Numbered from the stretch's first letter, positions 49,585-57,910 are shown. The stretch: 64,000 bases of DNA from Shinella zoogloeoides (GCF_033705735.1 NZ_CP131131.1:124001-188000); one strand, 5' to 3'. A program made the numbers and translations. The notes: a model not told the origin generated them from the letters alone.

Positions 49585-50286
49585 TTATTCGGCCGGCTGG
49601 GTCGTGGCGGGCGCGGTGCCCGTGGTCGTCGACGAGGTCGTCGAGCTGTCGACCGGGGTATTGGCCTGACGTTCCGCCACCTGCTGCGCCTTGGTCTTGA
49701 ATTCCGGCGCGGCCTGCAGGCTTTCAGCCGTTTCCGTGGTCGTCAGCTTGACGTCATCGGAGTCCGGAACCTGCGTGATCGAGATCTTCTCGAACGGCAC
49801 TGCAACCCACTTTTCGCCGATGCCCAGGAAGCCGCCGACACCGATGATGGCAGCGTCGATACCGCCGCTCTTTTCCATGATAAGGTCGGAGATCTTGCCG
49901 ATGTTTTCATCGGCGCTGTTATAGACCGCCTGACCGATATAGGTGTTGGCGCTGATCTGTTCGTCCGACTGGGCCGTCAGATAGTCACCACCTGCTGCCG
50001 GAGCCTGGGCGGTATCCTTGCTCGGGGTTGCGGGCGTCTGGGCCGTATCCGTGCTGTCGGTGCCGGTTGCCGGGGTCTGCGCCGTGTCTTCGCCCGGCGT
50101 CGTGCCCGGCGTGGCTGCGGTGTCGCCCGGGGTCGTGCCCTCAGCGCCTGCGGCCGGCTGCTGCTCCATCGTCTGGGGCTGGCCTGCTGCGGGCTGATTC
50201 GTGTCCTGTGCATAAGCCGCCGGAGCCAGAGCCGCGCCCAGGAAGAGTGCACCAGCGGCAACGGAGGTAAGAAGTTTCTTGGTCAT
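49585..50286 (-). CDS. exported PRC-barrel domain protein
   Basis: 233 residues. Signal peptide at residues 1-26 (ending AAYAQD), then an 80-residue low-complexity region rich in Thr, Pro, Ala and Gln (TPGTTPGEDTAQTPATG and similar), then a PRC-barrel domain at about 112-190 (YIGQAVYNSADENIGKISDL, VGGFLGIGEKWVAVPF). The C-terminus is Ser/Thr-rich. PRC-barrel proteins of this exported type are common in Rhizobiales, sometimes stress-induced; function is not established. The start at 50286 gives the signal peptide. Confidence 0.9.
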   Translation of the reverse strand: MTKKLLTSVAAGALFLGAALAPAAYAQDTNQPAAGQPQTMEQQPAAGAEGTTPGDTAATPGTTPGEDTAQTPATGTDSTDTAQTPATPSKDTAQAPAAGGDYLTAQSDEQISANTYIGQAVYNSADENIGKISDLIMEKSGGIDAAIIGVGGFLGIGEKWVAVPFEKISITQVPDSDDVKLTTTETAESLQAAPEFKTKAQQVAERQANTPVDSSTTSSTTTGTAPATTQPAE

Positions 50287-50427
50287 TTTGAACCTGCCTT
50301 TCGTCTCGTTGGCATCAAGGCGCGGCGGCGGTTTCGAAATGCCCGTCCGCACCGGCTGATGGACAAGGAACGACGACCCCCGGCTTTGGTTCCGATGAAA
50401 ATTGCCTTCTTCTTGATTGCAGCCATG

Positions 50428-50467
50428 CAAAAGAAGCGGCCCGAACCCGTCGAACGGGGCGGACCGC
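50428..50467 (-). terminator. probable terminator of the sugar-acid operon
   Basis: On the minus strand GCGGTCCG and CGGGCCGC pair (one G-T pair) around a 16-base loop that can fold further, followed by TTCTTTTGC. It lies 34 bases beyond the stop of the lactonase gene. Confidence 0.6.
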
Positions 50468-50500
50468 CTGCCGATTTTGCATGGGAAATGCGGCAACGCT

Positions 50501-51385
50501 CTACAGCGCGAATTTCGGCTCGAAGCGTCCCTTGACCTCAATGCCGAGTTCGAAGGTCTTGCCGGCCTCGGGATCGGCCGCGCGGGCCGCATCGTCGAGA
50601 TCCTGCCAGGCGGAGGTGACGAGCAGCCGGTCGGCCTTGCCACCGATGAAGGCGGTGCAGCTCGCCTGCGCGGCGGGCACGTCGTAGCGCGCGACCTTCG
50701 TGCCGTCCGGCCTGTAGACGTCGACGGCATTCGCGCCCCAGCGGGCGTTCCAGATCAGCCCGTCTGCATCGCAGACGGATCCGTCGATGCCCCCCGGCGT
50801 GCCGCTCTCGTCGGAGAGGACTTCCGGCGCGCCGGTCGGCAGGCCGGTCTTCGGATCGACCGCCACCTTCATCAGCCGGTTGACGTCCGTGTCGGTGAAA
50901 TAGGCGGTGCCGCCGTCCGGCGAGAAGCAGATGCTGTTGGGGATGGTGATGTCGGAGAAGAGCTTCGTCACCCGCTCGCCCGCCACATGGTAGATCGCGC
51001 CGGAATGCTTTTCGGCGCTGCGACCCATCGTGCTCGCCCAGAGCGTGCCGGAGGGATGCACCCGCCCGTCGTTGGAGCGGTTGGCCGCCTTGTCCTCCAG
51101 TTTCGCAAAGGGGGCGAGCCTGCCGTCCGCGACGGTGCGCACGAAAAGCCCCTGGTCGGAAAGGATGAGCTGGCGCTCCGCGTCGATGACGGCGAGCACG
51201 CTGCCGAGGAAGGGCAGGTCGTGCACGGCCTTCGTCATGGTCGCAAGATGGAGTTCGTGCAGCTTCCGGCCGCGGATGTCGAACCAGTAGGCCTTGTCCG
51301 TCGCGGGATCGTAGGTCGGCCCCTCGCCGAGCTGGCAGGCGGTGTCGCAGAGCGTGCGGCCGGTAAAGGCGTGGGTTCCGGTCAT
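50501..51385 (-). CDS. SMP-30/gluconolactonase family lactonase
   Basis: 294 residues, a six-bladed beta-propeller of the SMP-30/LRE family. Metal ligands appear as the Glu of LGEGPTYD near residue 18, the Asn/Asp of NRSNDGRVHPSG near 104, and NSICFSPDGGTAYFTDTDVN near 150, with DGSVCDADG near 197. It probably opens a sugar 1,4- or 1,5-lactone to the aldonate. It is the last gene of an operon with dgoA, dgoK and an SDR dehydrogenase, overlapping dgoA by four bases. Confidence 0.92.
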   Translation of the reverse strand: MTGTHAFTGRTLCDTACQLGEGPTYDPATDKAYWFDIRGRKLHELHLATMTKAVHDLPFLGSVLAVIDAERQLILSDQGLFVRTVADGRLAPFAKLEDKAANRSNDGRVHPSGTLWASTMGRSAEKHSGAIYHVAGERVTKLFSDITIPNSICFSPDGGTAYFTDTDVNRLMKVAVDPKTGLPTGAPEVLSDESGTPGGIDGSVCDADGLIWNARWGANAVDVYRPDGTKVARYDVPAAQASCTAFIGGKADRLLVTSAWQDLDDAARAADPEAGKTFELGIEVKGRFEPKFAL

Positions 51386-52020
51386 CGGTTAGCCCCGTAG
51401 ACGGCATCATAGGCTTCGATGGTGGCTACGGCGCGGGCGCGGGCCTCGGCGCCCGTCATGCCGGGCTTGTAGAGGCTGGAACCGAGGCCGAAGCTGCGGA
51501 TGCCGATGGCGGCATAGTCGGCGAAGTTCTTCTCCGAGACGCCGCCGACCGCGGCGATTTCGAGGTCTGCCGGCAGGATGGCGCGGATCGCGTTGATGCC
51601 GGCCGGGCCGAGCACGCTGGCGGGGAAGAATTTCAGGCCCGTCGCGCCGGCCCGGGCGGCGGCAAGCGCCTCGGTGGGGGTGAAGACGCCGGGCATCGTC
51701 ACCATGCCCTTGGCGGCGGCGGTGGAGATCACCTCCGGCTCGACATTCGGGCTGACCATCAGGCGCCCGCCGACATCGGCGAGGCGGTTGACGTCGGCGA
51801 CGGTCAGCACGGTGCCGGCGCCGATCAGGCAGCCTTCCGGCGCCATCTTCACGGCGATCTCGATCGACCTGAACGGTTCCGGCGAGTTCAGCGGGATCTC
51901 GATGGCGGTGAAGCCGGTCTCGATCAGCGCGCCGACGACATCCTCGGTCTCGCCCGGCTTGAGGCCGCGCAGGATGGCGATCAGCGGGTGCTTCATGGGG
52001 GGGAAGGGAATACGGCTCAT
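51382..52020 (-). CDS. dgoA: 2-dehydro-3-deoxy-6-phosphogalactonate aldolase
   Basis: 212 residues. Class I aldolase that splits KDPGal to pyruvate and glyceraldehyde 3-phosphate. The KDPG/KDPGal family blocks are present: LIAILRGLKPGET with the catalytic Glu region, LIGAGTVLTVADV, and the Schiff-base Lys in GLKFFPASVLGP (about residue 132). The neighbouring dgoK makes the galactonate form more likely than the gluconate form. Confidence 0.92.
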   Translation of the reverse strand: MSRIPFPPMKHPLIAILRGLKPGETEDVVGALIETGFTAIEIPLNSPEPFRSIEIAVKMAPEGCLIGAGTVLTVADVNRLADVGGRLMVSPNVEPEVISTAAAKGMVTMPGVFTPTEALAAARAGATGLKFFPASVLGPAGINAIRAILPADLEIAAVGGVSEKNFADYAAIGIRSFGLGSSLYKPGMTGAEARARAVATIEAYDAVYGANR

Positions 52021-52035
52021 TGTTTCCAGCTTTCT

Positions 52036-52977
52036 TTAAAGGGACCAGAGCGCCCTGGCGCCCGCGGCAAGGCCGTTGCGCACGGCGGCATCGGCATCGA
52101 TGAGGGAAGGGGAAAGACCGGCGGCGGCGAGCGCCTCTCTGTAGAGTGCGCCGAGCCCGCCGGAAACGACGAGCGCGACCGGCGTTCCTTCGGCGACGAG
52201 CGAAAGCGCGCCCGCGATCTCCAGCCCGATCAAGGTGCCGGAAAGCCGCGCCTTGGCATCCTCGGGCGAAAGCCCGGCGATCAGCGAGCCGGCGCGCACG
52301 GAGAAGAGCTGGCTCGTGGCGAGCGCGGGCTTTTCCACCATGCGGGCGACGGCGGTGCGGAAGGCGGCATTGTCGCCGGAGATCGCGCCCGCCTCGGCAA
52401 TGGCATGGCTGAGGATGGTGTTCTTCGCGATGGCGTCGAAGAGTTCGCCCGTCATGAAGGTGGAAAAGCCTTCGACCCTGCCGCCGGAAAGGCGGACCCA
52501 TTTGCTGTGCGTGCCGGGCATACAGACGAGATGGTCGCCATTGCCGAGTTCGCCGGCGGCGCCGAGAAGCTGCGTTTCCTCGCCGCGCATCACGTCGGGG
52601 GCCATGGCGGCGCGCTGCGCAAGGCCGGGCAGGATGCGGATATCCGCGTCGATGCCGGGAATGCGCACGGCGGCGGCCGGAATGTCGGCGAGCGCGGCGG
52701 GCGTGTCGAGATAGCCGGCCTCGATCCAGCCCTGTTTGGCGCCCGCCATGCCGCAGATGAGAACCGGCAGGCCTGCCGGCGCGGAGATCGCGGCAAGGTG
52801 GCTCGTCAGCACCTCGGCAAAGCCGGTGCGGGCGGCCGTCGTCATGCCTTCGCCGCTGCGGCGCTCGGCAAGAACGCTGCCGTCCCGGCCGATCAGCCAG
52901 AGGCGGAAGCTGGAGGTTCCCCAGTCCACCGCCACATAGGCAGGCCCAGCGGTGCGTTGCGGGGTGGGTTCGGTCAT
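52036..52977 (-). CDS. dgoK: 2-dehydro-3-deoxygalactonokinase
   Basis: 313 residues. Phosphorylates 2-keto-3-deoxygalactonate. ASKHA-type kinase start VAVDWGTSSFRLWLI at about residues 15-29, CGMAGAKQGWIEAGY near 70, PGTHSKWVRL near 155 and VVSGGLGALYREAL near 272. The start ATG at 52977 shares one base with the stop of the SDR gene upstream, and dgoA begins 15 bases after its stop. Confidence 0.93.
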   Translation of the reverse strand: MTEPTPQRTAGPAYVAVDWGTSSFRLWLIGRDGSVLAERRSGEGMTTAARTGFAEVLTSHLAAISAPAGLPVLICGMAGAKQGWIEAGYLDTPAALADIPAAAVRIPGIDADIRILPGLAQRAAMAPDVMRGEETQLLGAAGELGNGDHLVCMPGTHSKWVRLSGGRVEGFSTFMTGELFDAIAKNTILSHAIAEAGAISGDNAAFRTAVARMVEKPALATSQLFSVRAGSLIAGLSPEDAKARLSGTLIGLEIAGALSLVAEGTPVALVVSGGLGALYREALAAAGLSPSLIDADAAVRNGLAAGARALWSL

Positions 52978-53738
52978 CAGAGCATGCCTCCGTCGACGAT
53001 GAGCGTTTGGGCGGTGATGGCGGCGGAGGCGTCCGACGCCAGGAAGAGACAGGGGCCGACCATGTCGGCGGCGACGAGCGAGCGCTTCAGGCACTGGCGG
53101 TCGATGCCGCCGGCAATCGCCGCCTCGTCGATCCACAGGCGCTTCTGCCGCTCGGTCAGCACCATGCCGGGCAGGATGGCGTTGACGCGGATATTGTCCG
53201 GGCCGAGCCGGCCGGCGAGCGACTTGGTGAGGCCGATAATGCCCGCCTTGGCGGTCGCATAGGCCGGCAATTCTCCCATGTTGAGCAGGAAGGCGATGGA
53301 GGAGAAGTTGACGATCGACCCGCCGCCGCCCGCGCGCATATGCGGCGCGGCGGCCTGCGCGGCGAAGAAATGGTGGCGCAGGTTCACCGCCTGGTTCTCG
53401 TCCCAGTAGTCGGGCTCGACGGTTTCCAGCGCGTGCCGGTCGTCGCGCGCCGCATTGTTGACCAGCACGCGGATGCCGCCGAGCACCGACGCGGCCTCGG
53501 CGACCGCCGCGCGCAGGGCGTCGATGTCGCGCAGGTCCGTCCTTATATAATGCGGCAGATGCTCCGCCTTGCCTTCGAGAGTGGAGACGAGCGATCGGCT
53601 TTCCGCTTCGGCGATGTCGAGGAAGGCGACACGGGCACCCTCGGCGGCAAAGCCGGCGACCAGCGCCGCACCGATGCCCGAGCCGCCACCGGTGACGAGC
53701 ACGCCCTGTCCTGCGAGGTCCGGATAGCGGCCAGCCAT
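52977..53738 (-). CDS. SDR family oxidoreductase, probable sugar dehydrogenase
   Basis: 253 residues. Classical short-chain dehydrogenase: cofactor motif TGGGSGIGAALV near residue 17, NNAARDD near 91, catalytic Ser in NFSSIAF near 145, and YATAKAG near 158. First gene of the operon with dgoK, dgoA and a lactonase. By context it is likely a D-galactose (or similar aldose) 1-dehydrogenase making the lactone for the SMP-30 enzyme, giving a De Ley-Doudoroff route. The cofactor is probably NAD(H), inferred from the acidic end of the second strand (FLDIAEAES). Confidence 0.9.
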   Translation of the reverse strand: MAGRYPDLAGQGVLVTGGGSGIGAALVAGFAAEGARVAFLDIAEAESRSLVSTLEGKAEHLPHYIRTDLRDIDALRAAVAEAASVLGGIRVLVNNAARDDRHALETVEPDYWDENQAVNLRHHFFAAQAAAPHMRAGGGGSIVNFSSIAFLLNMGELPAYATAKAGIIGLTKSLAGRLGPDNIRVNAILPGMVLTERQKRLWIDEAAIAGGIDRQCLKRSLVAADMVGPCLFLASDASAAITAQTLIVDGGML

Positions 53739-53754
53739 CGCTTTCTCCCGAAAT

Positions 53755-53771
53755 GTTCCATTATTTGGAAC
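53755..53771. promoter_or_regulatory. palindrome 1 in the SDR-IclR intergenic region
   Basis: GTTCCA-TTATT-TGGAAC, perfect six-base arms. It lies 17 bases upstream of the SDR start and 70 bases from the divergent iclR-type gene. Together with palindrome 2 it is the likely operator for the IclR protein. Confidence 0.65.
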
Positions 53772-53785
53772 TGAGTTTGATTATT

Positions 53786-53798
53786 CGGAATTATTCCG
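53786..53798. promoter_or_regulatory. palindrome 2 in the SDR-IclR intergenic region
   Basis: CGGAA-TTA-TTCCG, perfect five-base arms, centred about 29 bases from palindrome 1. Both dyads contain TTCC and GGAA half-sites around an AT-rich centre, as is common for IclR-family operators. Confidence 0.6.
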
Positions 53799-53840
53799 CT
53801 ACCATGCCGGCCTGTCAAGAGATGGAAAAGGGCTGCGACG

Positions 53841-54629
53841 ATGACGACCGAGCGAGACGAGGAAAGCGGAACCGGCACGCTTGGCAAGGCGGTCACCGTG
53901 CTGGAGACGGTGGCGCTTTCCGAAAGGCCCATGCGCTTTACCGACGTGCTCGCCGTCAGCGGCCAGCCGCGCGGTACGCTGCATCGCCAGCTTTCCCATC
54001 TGGTGCAGGAAGGGCTGCTGGAACTGCGGCCCGACCATGCCTATGTGCCGGGCCTTCGGCTGCTGAAGCTCGCCTCGGCCTCCTGGGCGCGCAACGAGTT
54101 CCGCGCCGTCGCCGCGCCCTTCCTCGAGGCGCTGCACGGGGAGACGGGCGAGACGGTGCATCTTGGCGTGCTGCGCGGGCGCGAGATCATCTATCTCGAC
54201 AAGGTCGAAAGCCGGCAGGCCGTCCGCATGAATTCCCAGATCGGCAATGCGTCGCCTGCCTATTGCACCGGCGTCGGTAAGGCCGCGCTTTCGATGCTCG
54301 ACGCCGCCGCGCTCGATGCGATCCTGGACGGCATGGATTTCCACAGCTTCACGCCGCAGACCATCACGGGCCGCGCCGCGCTGCTGGCCGAGCTTTCGCG
54401 GATCCGCGAGGGCGGCATCGCCTTCGACCGGGAGGAGCACGAGCCGGGAATCCGCTGCGTCGCCGCTCCGGTCGTCGACAGCGGGCGCGGGCTGGTGGCC
54501 GGCGTTTCCGTCACCGGGCCTGCCTACAGGGTCGGGCCGGAGCAGCTTGAAGCGTGGGCGCCGTCGGTGCGAAAAGCGGCACGGGCGATCATGGAAGAAC
54601 TCGCCGCAAGGCTCGGTCCGCAACGATAA
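53841..54629 (+). CDS. IclR family transcriptional regulator
   Basis: 262 residues. Winged-helix domain at about 12-75 (GKAVTVLETVALSERPMRFTDV; GQPRGTLHRQLSHLVQEGLL), then the IclR effector domain with VHLGVLRGREIIYLDKVES, YCTGVGKAAL and GIRCVAAPVVDSGRGLVAGVSVTG. Divergent from the sugar-acid operon across a 102-base gap that carries two palindromes, so it is the probable local repressor or activator; the inducer would be a pathway intermediate such as the keto-deoxy acid. A GGAAAAGGG site precedes the start. Confidence 0.93.
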   Translation: MTTERDEESGTGTLGKAVTVLETVALSERPMRFTDVLAVSGQPRGTLHRQLSHLVQEGLLELRPDHAYVPGLRLLKLASASWARNEFRAVAAPFLEALHGETGETVHLGVLRGREIIYLDKVESRQAVRMNSQIGNASPAYCTGVGKAALSMLDAAALDAILDGMDFHSFTPQTITGRAALLAELSRIREGGIAFDREEHEPGIRCVAAPVVDSGRGLVAGVSVTGPAYRVGPEQLEAWAPSVRKAARAIMEELAARLGPQR

Positions 54630-54897
54630 GTGGATTATAGGGCATGCGCCCTGTGGCAAAGTTGTTTTACTTCCCGATTTTACGGTAAATTAGAAAATCG
54701 CGCTGGACGTGGATTGGGGTCGCCATTAGCTTTCCAGGTGACCGGCTTGTTGAGCCGCGTCGCCTGCCGCGGACTTGAGGCGCGGTTCTCGAACATACTT
54801 GCATTGGGATACGGGGGTTCCTGAGGCAAGCAGGTGCATTGTGCGGATAGAGCTGCTCTGCCGTGCGGGCGCATGCGTTGCTGAAGGAAAAAGGGAT

Positions 54898-55635
54898 ATG
54901 GCGGATCGCTTCCACACGACATCTGCACAGTTCCAGAACCGATGGGGTACGAGCCTGTCGGCCCTGGCCGCGGAGGAGGACGTCGCCGAAAGGCTGGAGG
55001 GCATTGCCCGGCACTTCGGGTTCCGCGGCTATCTCCTGATCACCGTCCCCTCTGAAACCTCCACGGATTTCTCCTCCAGCGTTCTCCTGACCTCCTGGCC
55101 GGACGAGATGCTGAAAACCTATGACCATGCGGGCCTGATTTTCGGCAGCCCGGTCGTCGAGCGCCTGCGCCAGAGCACCAATCCCTTCGTCTATGACGCG
55201 GACGGCACCAACCGCCGGCGGATCGACGGCAAGGCCGCGATCGCCGCAGACCTCTTCGAGCGGCACGGTCTGTCGCGCGGGGCCTATTTCCCGGCGCACA
55301 ATTCGGCGGGCCTGCGCGGGGCGCTCGCCTTCGGCGGCACGCGCGAGGCGCTGCAGCCGCGCGAGATGGCCGAACTCAACGCGCTGGCGAACCAGATCTT
55401 CACGGAAGTCGTCGAGCGTCGCTCCGGCCACGGCCCGAGCGTGTCGTTGTCGCGCCGGGAGATCGAATGCCTGTCCTGGGCATCCGCCGGCAAGACCAGC
55501 GTGGAAATGTCGGAAATCCTTGGTCTGTCGGAGTATACTGTCAATCATTACCTGAACCGCGCGACGCGCAAGCTCGACGCGGTCAACCGGGTTCAGGCGG
55601 TCGCCAAGGCGATCCGCGCCGGGCTTTTGAACTGA
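54898..55635 (+). CDS. LuxR family regulator with autoinducer-binding-like domain (tandem copy 1)
   Basis: 245 residues. Residues 15-165 resemble the autoinducer-binding domain, and residues 180-245 a LuxR helix-turn-helix (LSRREIECLSWASAGKTSVEMSEIL...TVNHYLNRATRKL). The family's conserved Asp-Pro of the ligand pocket reads Ser-Pro here (FGSPVVERL), so ligand specificity is uncertain. No luxI-type synthase is in the window, so it is a LuxR solo. The start at 54898 follows AAAAAGGGAT. A diverged paralogue lies directly downstream. Confidence 0.9.
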   Translation: MADRFHTTSAQFQNRWGTSLSALAAEEDVAERLEGIARHFGFRGYLLITVPSETSTDFSSSVLLTSWPDEMLKTYDHAGLIFGSPVVERLRQSTNPFVYDADGTNRRRIDGKAAIAADLFERHGLSRGAYFPAHNSAGLRGALAFGGTREALQPREMAELNALANQIFTEVVERRSGHGPSVSLSRREIECLSWASAGKTSVEMSEILGLSEYTVNHYLNRATRKLDAVNRVQAVAKAIRAGLLN

Positions 55636-55707
55636 TGCATAAAAAACCTTGTGACTTTCTGGAAAGCGTTCGGTCCCGTTCCAACTGCCCAAGGGGAGGA
55701 CTATTCT

Positions 55708-56463
55708 TTGCGGGGCACCATGACGGATGACGAGACCAGAAACGGTGAGAAGCAGGTGCAGGACGAAGGCGCCGAGATCGCAGCTCTCGAGACGCAGTTC
55801 GACATCGTGCGCTACATGCGCCGCAAGTGCGAGGAATACGGCCTCAGGTATTTCATCGTCTTCACGCTGCCGGGTTTCGAGGCGGAAAAGCTCTCGGCCT
55901 ATTCCATCGTCAGCAACTGGCCGCAGGAGGTCCTTGCCAAGTACGACGCCATGCGCATGGTCCGCCAGAGCGCCGGCATCCGTAAGCTGCGGCTGACCAC
56001 CGTTCCCTTTTCCTACGACATGCGCGAATGGATCGGCGAATCCTCCGAACAGGCCGATTTCAGCGAATTGCTCGATATGATGACCGGCCACGGCATGCTG
56101 GTCGGCCATTTCTTCCCGGTGCATGACGCGCTCGGCAATCGCGGCGCGGTGGTCTGGGGCGGCGAGAGCGCGACGCTCGGCCGCGACGACCGGCTGATGC
56201 TGCAGATGATCTCCGTGCATCTCTTCAACCGGCTGGCCGAGATCGGCTCGGCCTGGAAGTCGGGTCAGGTCATGCTGACCGATCGCGAGATCCAGTGCCT
56301 GAGCTGGACGGCGGCGGGCAAGACGAGCCTGGAGATCGCCGAGATTCTCGGCCTCTCCGAGCACACGGTGAACCACTACCTCAACCAGGTCACGCGCAAG
56401 CTGGAGGCGGTCAACCGTACCCAGGCCGTGGTCAAGGCCATCCGTCGCGGGCTGATCGCCTGA
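55708..56463 (+). CDS. LuxR family regulator with autoinducer-binding-like domain (tandem copy 2)
   Basis: 251 residues from a TTG start. The TTG at 55708 has an excellent AAGGGGAGGA site 7 bases upstream; the in-frame ATG at 55720 is the alternative, with a weak site. The N-terminal domain is of autoinducer-binding type but lacks the Asp-Pro of the pocket (RMVRQSAGIRKL). The HTH (LTDREIQCLSWTAAGKTSLE) is nearly the same as in the gene upstream, while the sensor domains differ widely. No synthase gene is nearby. Confidence 0.87.
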   Translation: MRGTMTDDETRNGEKQVQDEGAEIAALETQFDIVRYMRRKCEEYGLRYFIVFTLPGFEAEKLSAYSIVSNWPQEVLAKYDAMRMVRQSAGIRKLRLTTVPFSYDMREWIGESSEQADFSELLDMMTGHGMLVGHFFPVHDALGNRGAVVWGGESATLGRDDRLMLQMISVHLFNRLAEIGSAWKSGQVMLTDREIQCLSWTAAGKTSLEIAEILGLSEHTVNHYLNQVTRKLEAVNRTQAVVKAIRRGLIA

Positions 56464-56586
56464 GGCAACCTGCCGCAAAGCCGCAAATGCCCGTCGCCGG
56501 CAAATTCGTTTGGCGGCGGCCTTCGCGTGCACTATCTACGGAATGAAGGCAGCGGCCGTGCCGCGAGGGTATTCATCGAGGGTTTC

Positions 56587-57768
56587 ATGACGGATGTAAG
56601 CAAGGAACAGGTGCTGGAACGGCTGCGCACGGTGCGCGGCCCGGACATGGACGGCAATATCGTCGATCTCGGCCTCGTCTCGGACGTGTTCATCTCCGAT
56701 GGGAAGGCCTATTTCTCCATCACCGTCCCGGCCGACCGCGCCCGCGAGCTCGATCCGATGCGCGCCGCCGCCGAGCGCGTCGTCAAGGAAATCCCCGGCA
56801 TCAAGGCCGCCATGGTGGCGCTGACGGCGGACAAGCGCGCCGCCTCCGGCCCGGCCGCCGCCCGCGCGCCGGCCCCCCCGCCGCCCGGCGGCGGCGCGGC
56901 CCACGGCCATGCCGGCCATAGCCATGCCGCGCCCGGCCAGCCGCCGCAGCGCGCGAAGGCCGGCATTCCCGGCGTCGGGGCCATCATCGCCGTCGCGTCC
57001 GGCAAGGGCGGCGTCGGCAAGTCGACCACTTCGGTCAACCTCGCGCTGGCGCTGAAGGCCAACGGCCTTCGCGTCGGCATCCTCGATGCCGACATCTACG
57101 GCCCCTCCATGCCGCGGCTCCTGAAAATCTCGGGCCGCCCGCAGCAGATCGAGGGCCGCATCATCAAGCCCATGGAGAATTACGGCATCAAGGTCATGTC
57201 CATGGGCTTCCTCGTCGACGAGGAGGTGGCGATGATCTGGCGCGGGCCGATGATCCAGTCGGCGCTGATGCAGATGCTGCGCGAGGTCGCCTGGGGCGAG
57301 CTCGACGTGCTCGTCGTCGACATGCCGCCCGGCACGGGCGACGCCCAGCTCACCATGGCCCAGCAGGTGCCGCTCGCCGGCGCCGTCATCGTTTCCACCC
57401 CGCAGGATCTCGCCCTCATCGACGCGCGCAAGGGCCTCAATATGTTCAGCAAGGTCGAGGTGCCGGTGCTCGGCATCGTCGAGAACATGAGCTATTTCAT
57501 CGCTCCCGACACCGGAAACCGCTATGATATCTTCGGCCACGGCGGCGCGCGCAAGGAGGCCGAGCGCATCGGCGTGCCGTTCCTCGGCGAGGTACCGTTG
57601 ACCATGGACATCCGCGAAACCTCCGATGCCGGCACGCCCGTCGTCGTCTCCAACCCGGATGGGGCGGCCGCGAAAATCTACCGCGAGATCGCGACCCGCG
57701 TCTGGCAGGAACTGGAGGCGCTGAAGGACAAGGGCACCCGCGGCGCGCCTTCCATCGTCTTCGAATAG
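56587..57768 (+). CDS. mrp: Mrp/ApbC family iron-sulfur cluster carrier ATPase
   Basis: 393 residues. N-terminal MIP18/DUF59 domain (about 5-85), a His/Pro/Gly-rich linker (about 98-130, HGHAGHSHA), then a deviant Walker P-loop VASGKGGVGKSTTSVNLAL (about 138-156), LDADIYGPSMPRLL and DMPPGTGDAQLT. Mrp proteins carry Fe-S clusters to target proteins. The CxxC motif after ENMSYF, which bridges the cluster in many members, is replaced by IAPDTGNRYD here. The His-rich linker might bind metal. Confidence 0.92.
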   Translation: MTDVSKEQVLERLRTVRGPDMDGNIVDLGLVSDVFISDGKAYFSITVPADRARELDPMRAAAERVVKEIPGIKAAMVALTADKRAASGPAAARAPAPPPPGGGAAHGHAGHSHAAPGQPPQRAKAGIPGVGAIIAVASGKGGVGKSTTSVNLALALKANGLRVGILDADIYGPSMPRLLKISGRPQQIEGRIIKPMENYGIKVMSMGFLVDEEVAMIWRGPMIQSALMQMLREVAWGELDVLVVDMPPGTGDAQLTMAQQVPLAGAVIVSTPQDLALIDARKGLNMFSKVEVPVLGIVENMSYFIAPDTGNRYDIFGHGGARKEAERIGVPFLGEVPLTMDIRETSDAGTPVVVSNPDGAAAKIYREIATRVWQELEALKDKGTRGAPSIVFE

Positions 57769-57880
57769 GTGAACCTTTACGCTTTCGGCGCGTTCGTGGC
57801 GAAAGCTTGATTTTTGTGCGGCGCCGAGCAATATGCGCGGCCGGCCGCTGAACGGCGGCGTCCAACCAGGAGTGTGAGCG

Positions 57881-57910
57881 ATGGTCCGTTCCGGAGCCAT
57901 TCGCCGGTGA
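57881..57910 (+). CDS. 9-codon upstream open reading frame ahead of corA
   Basis: ATG at 57881 with a strong AGGAG site 8 bases upstream, encoding MVRSGAIRR and ending in a TGA (57908-57910) that overlaps the corA GTG start (57907). The arrangement is that of a leader peptide whose translation delivers ribosomes to corA. No gene product of this size can be confirmed by homology, and the spacing could be accidental. Confidence 0.4.
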   Translation: MVRSGAIRR

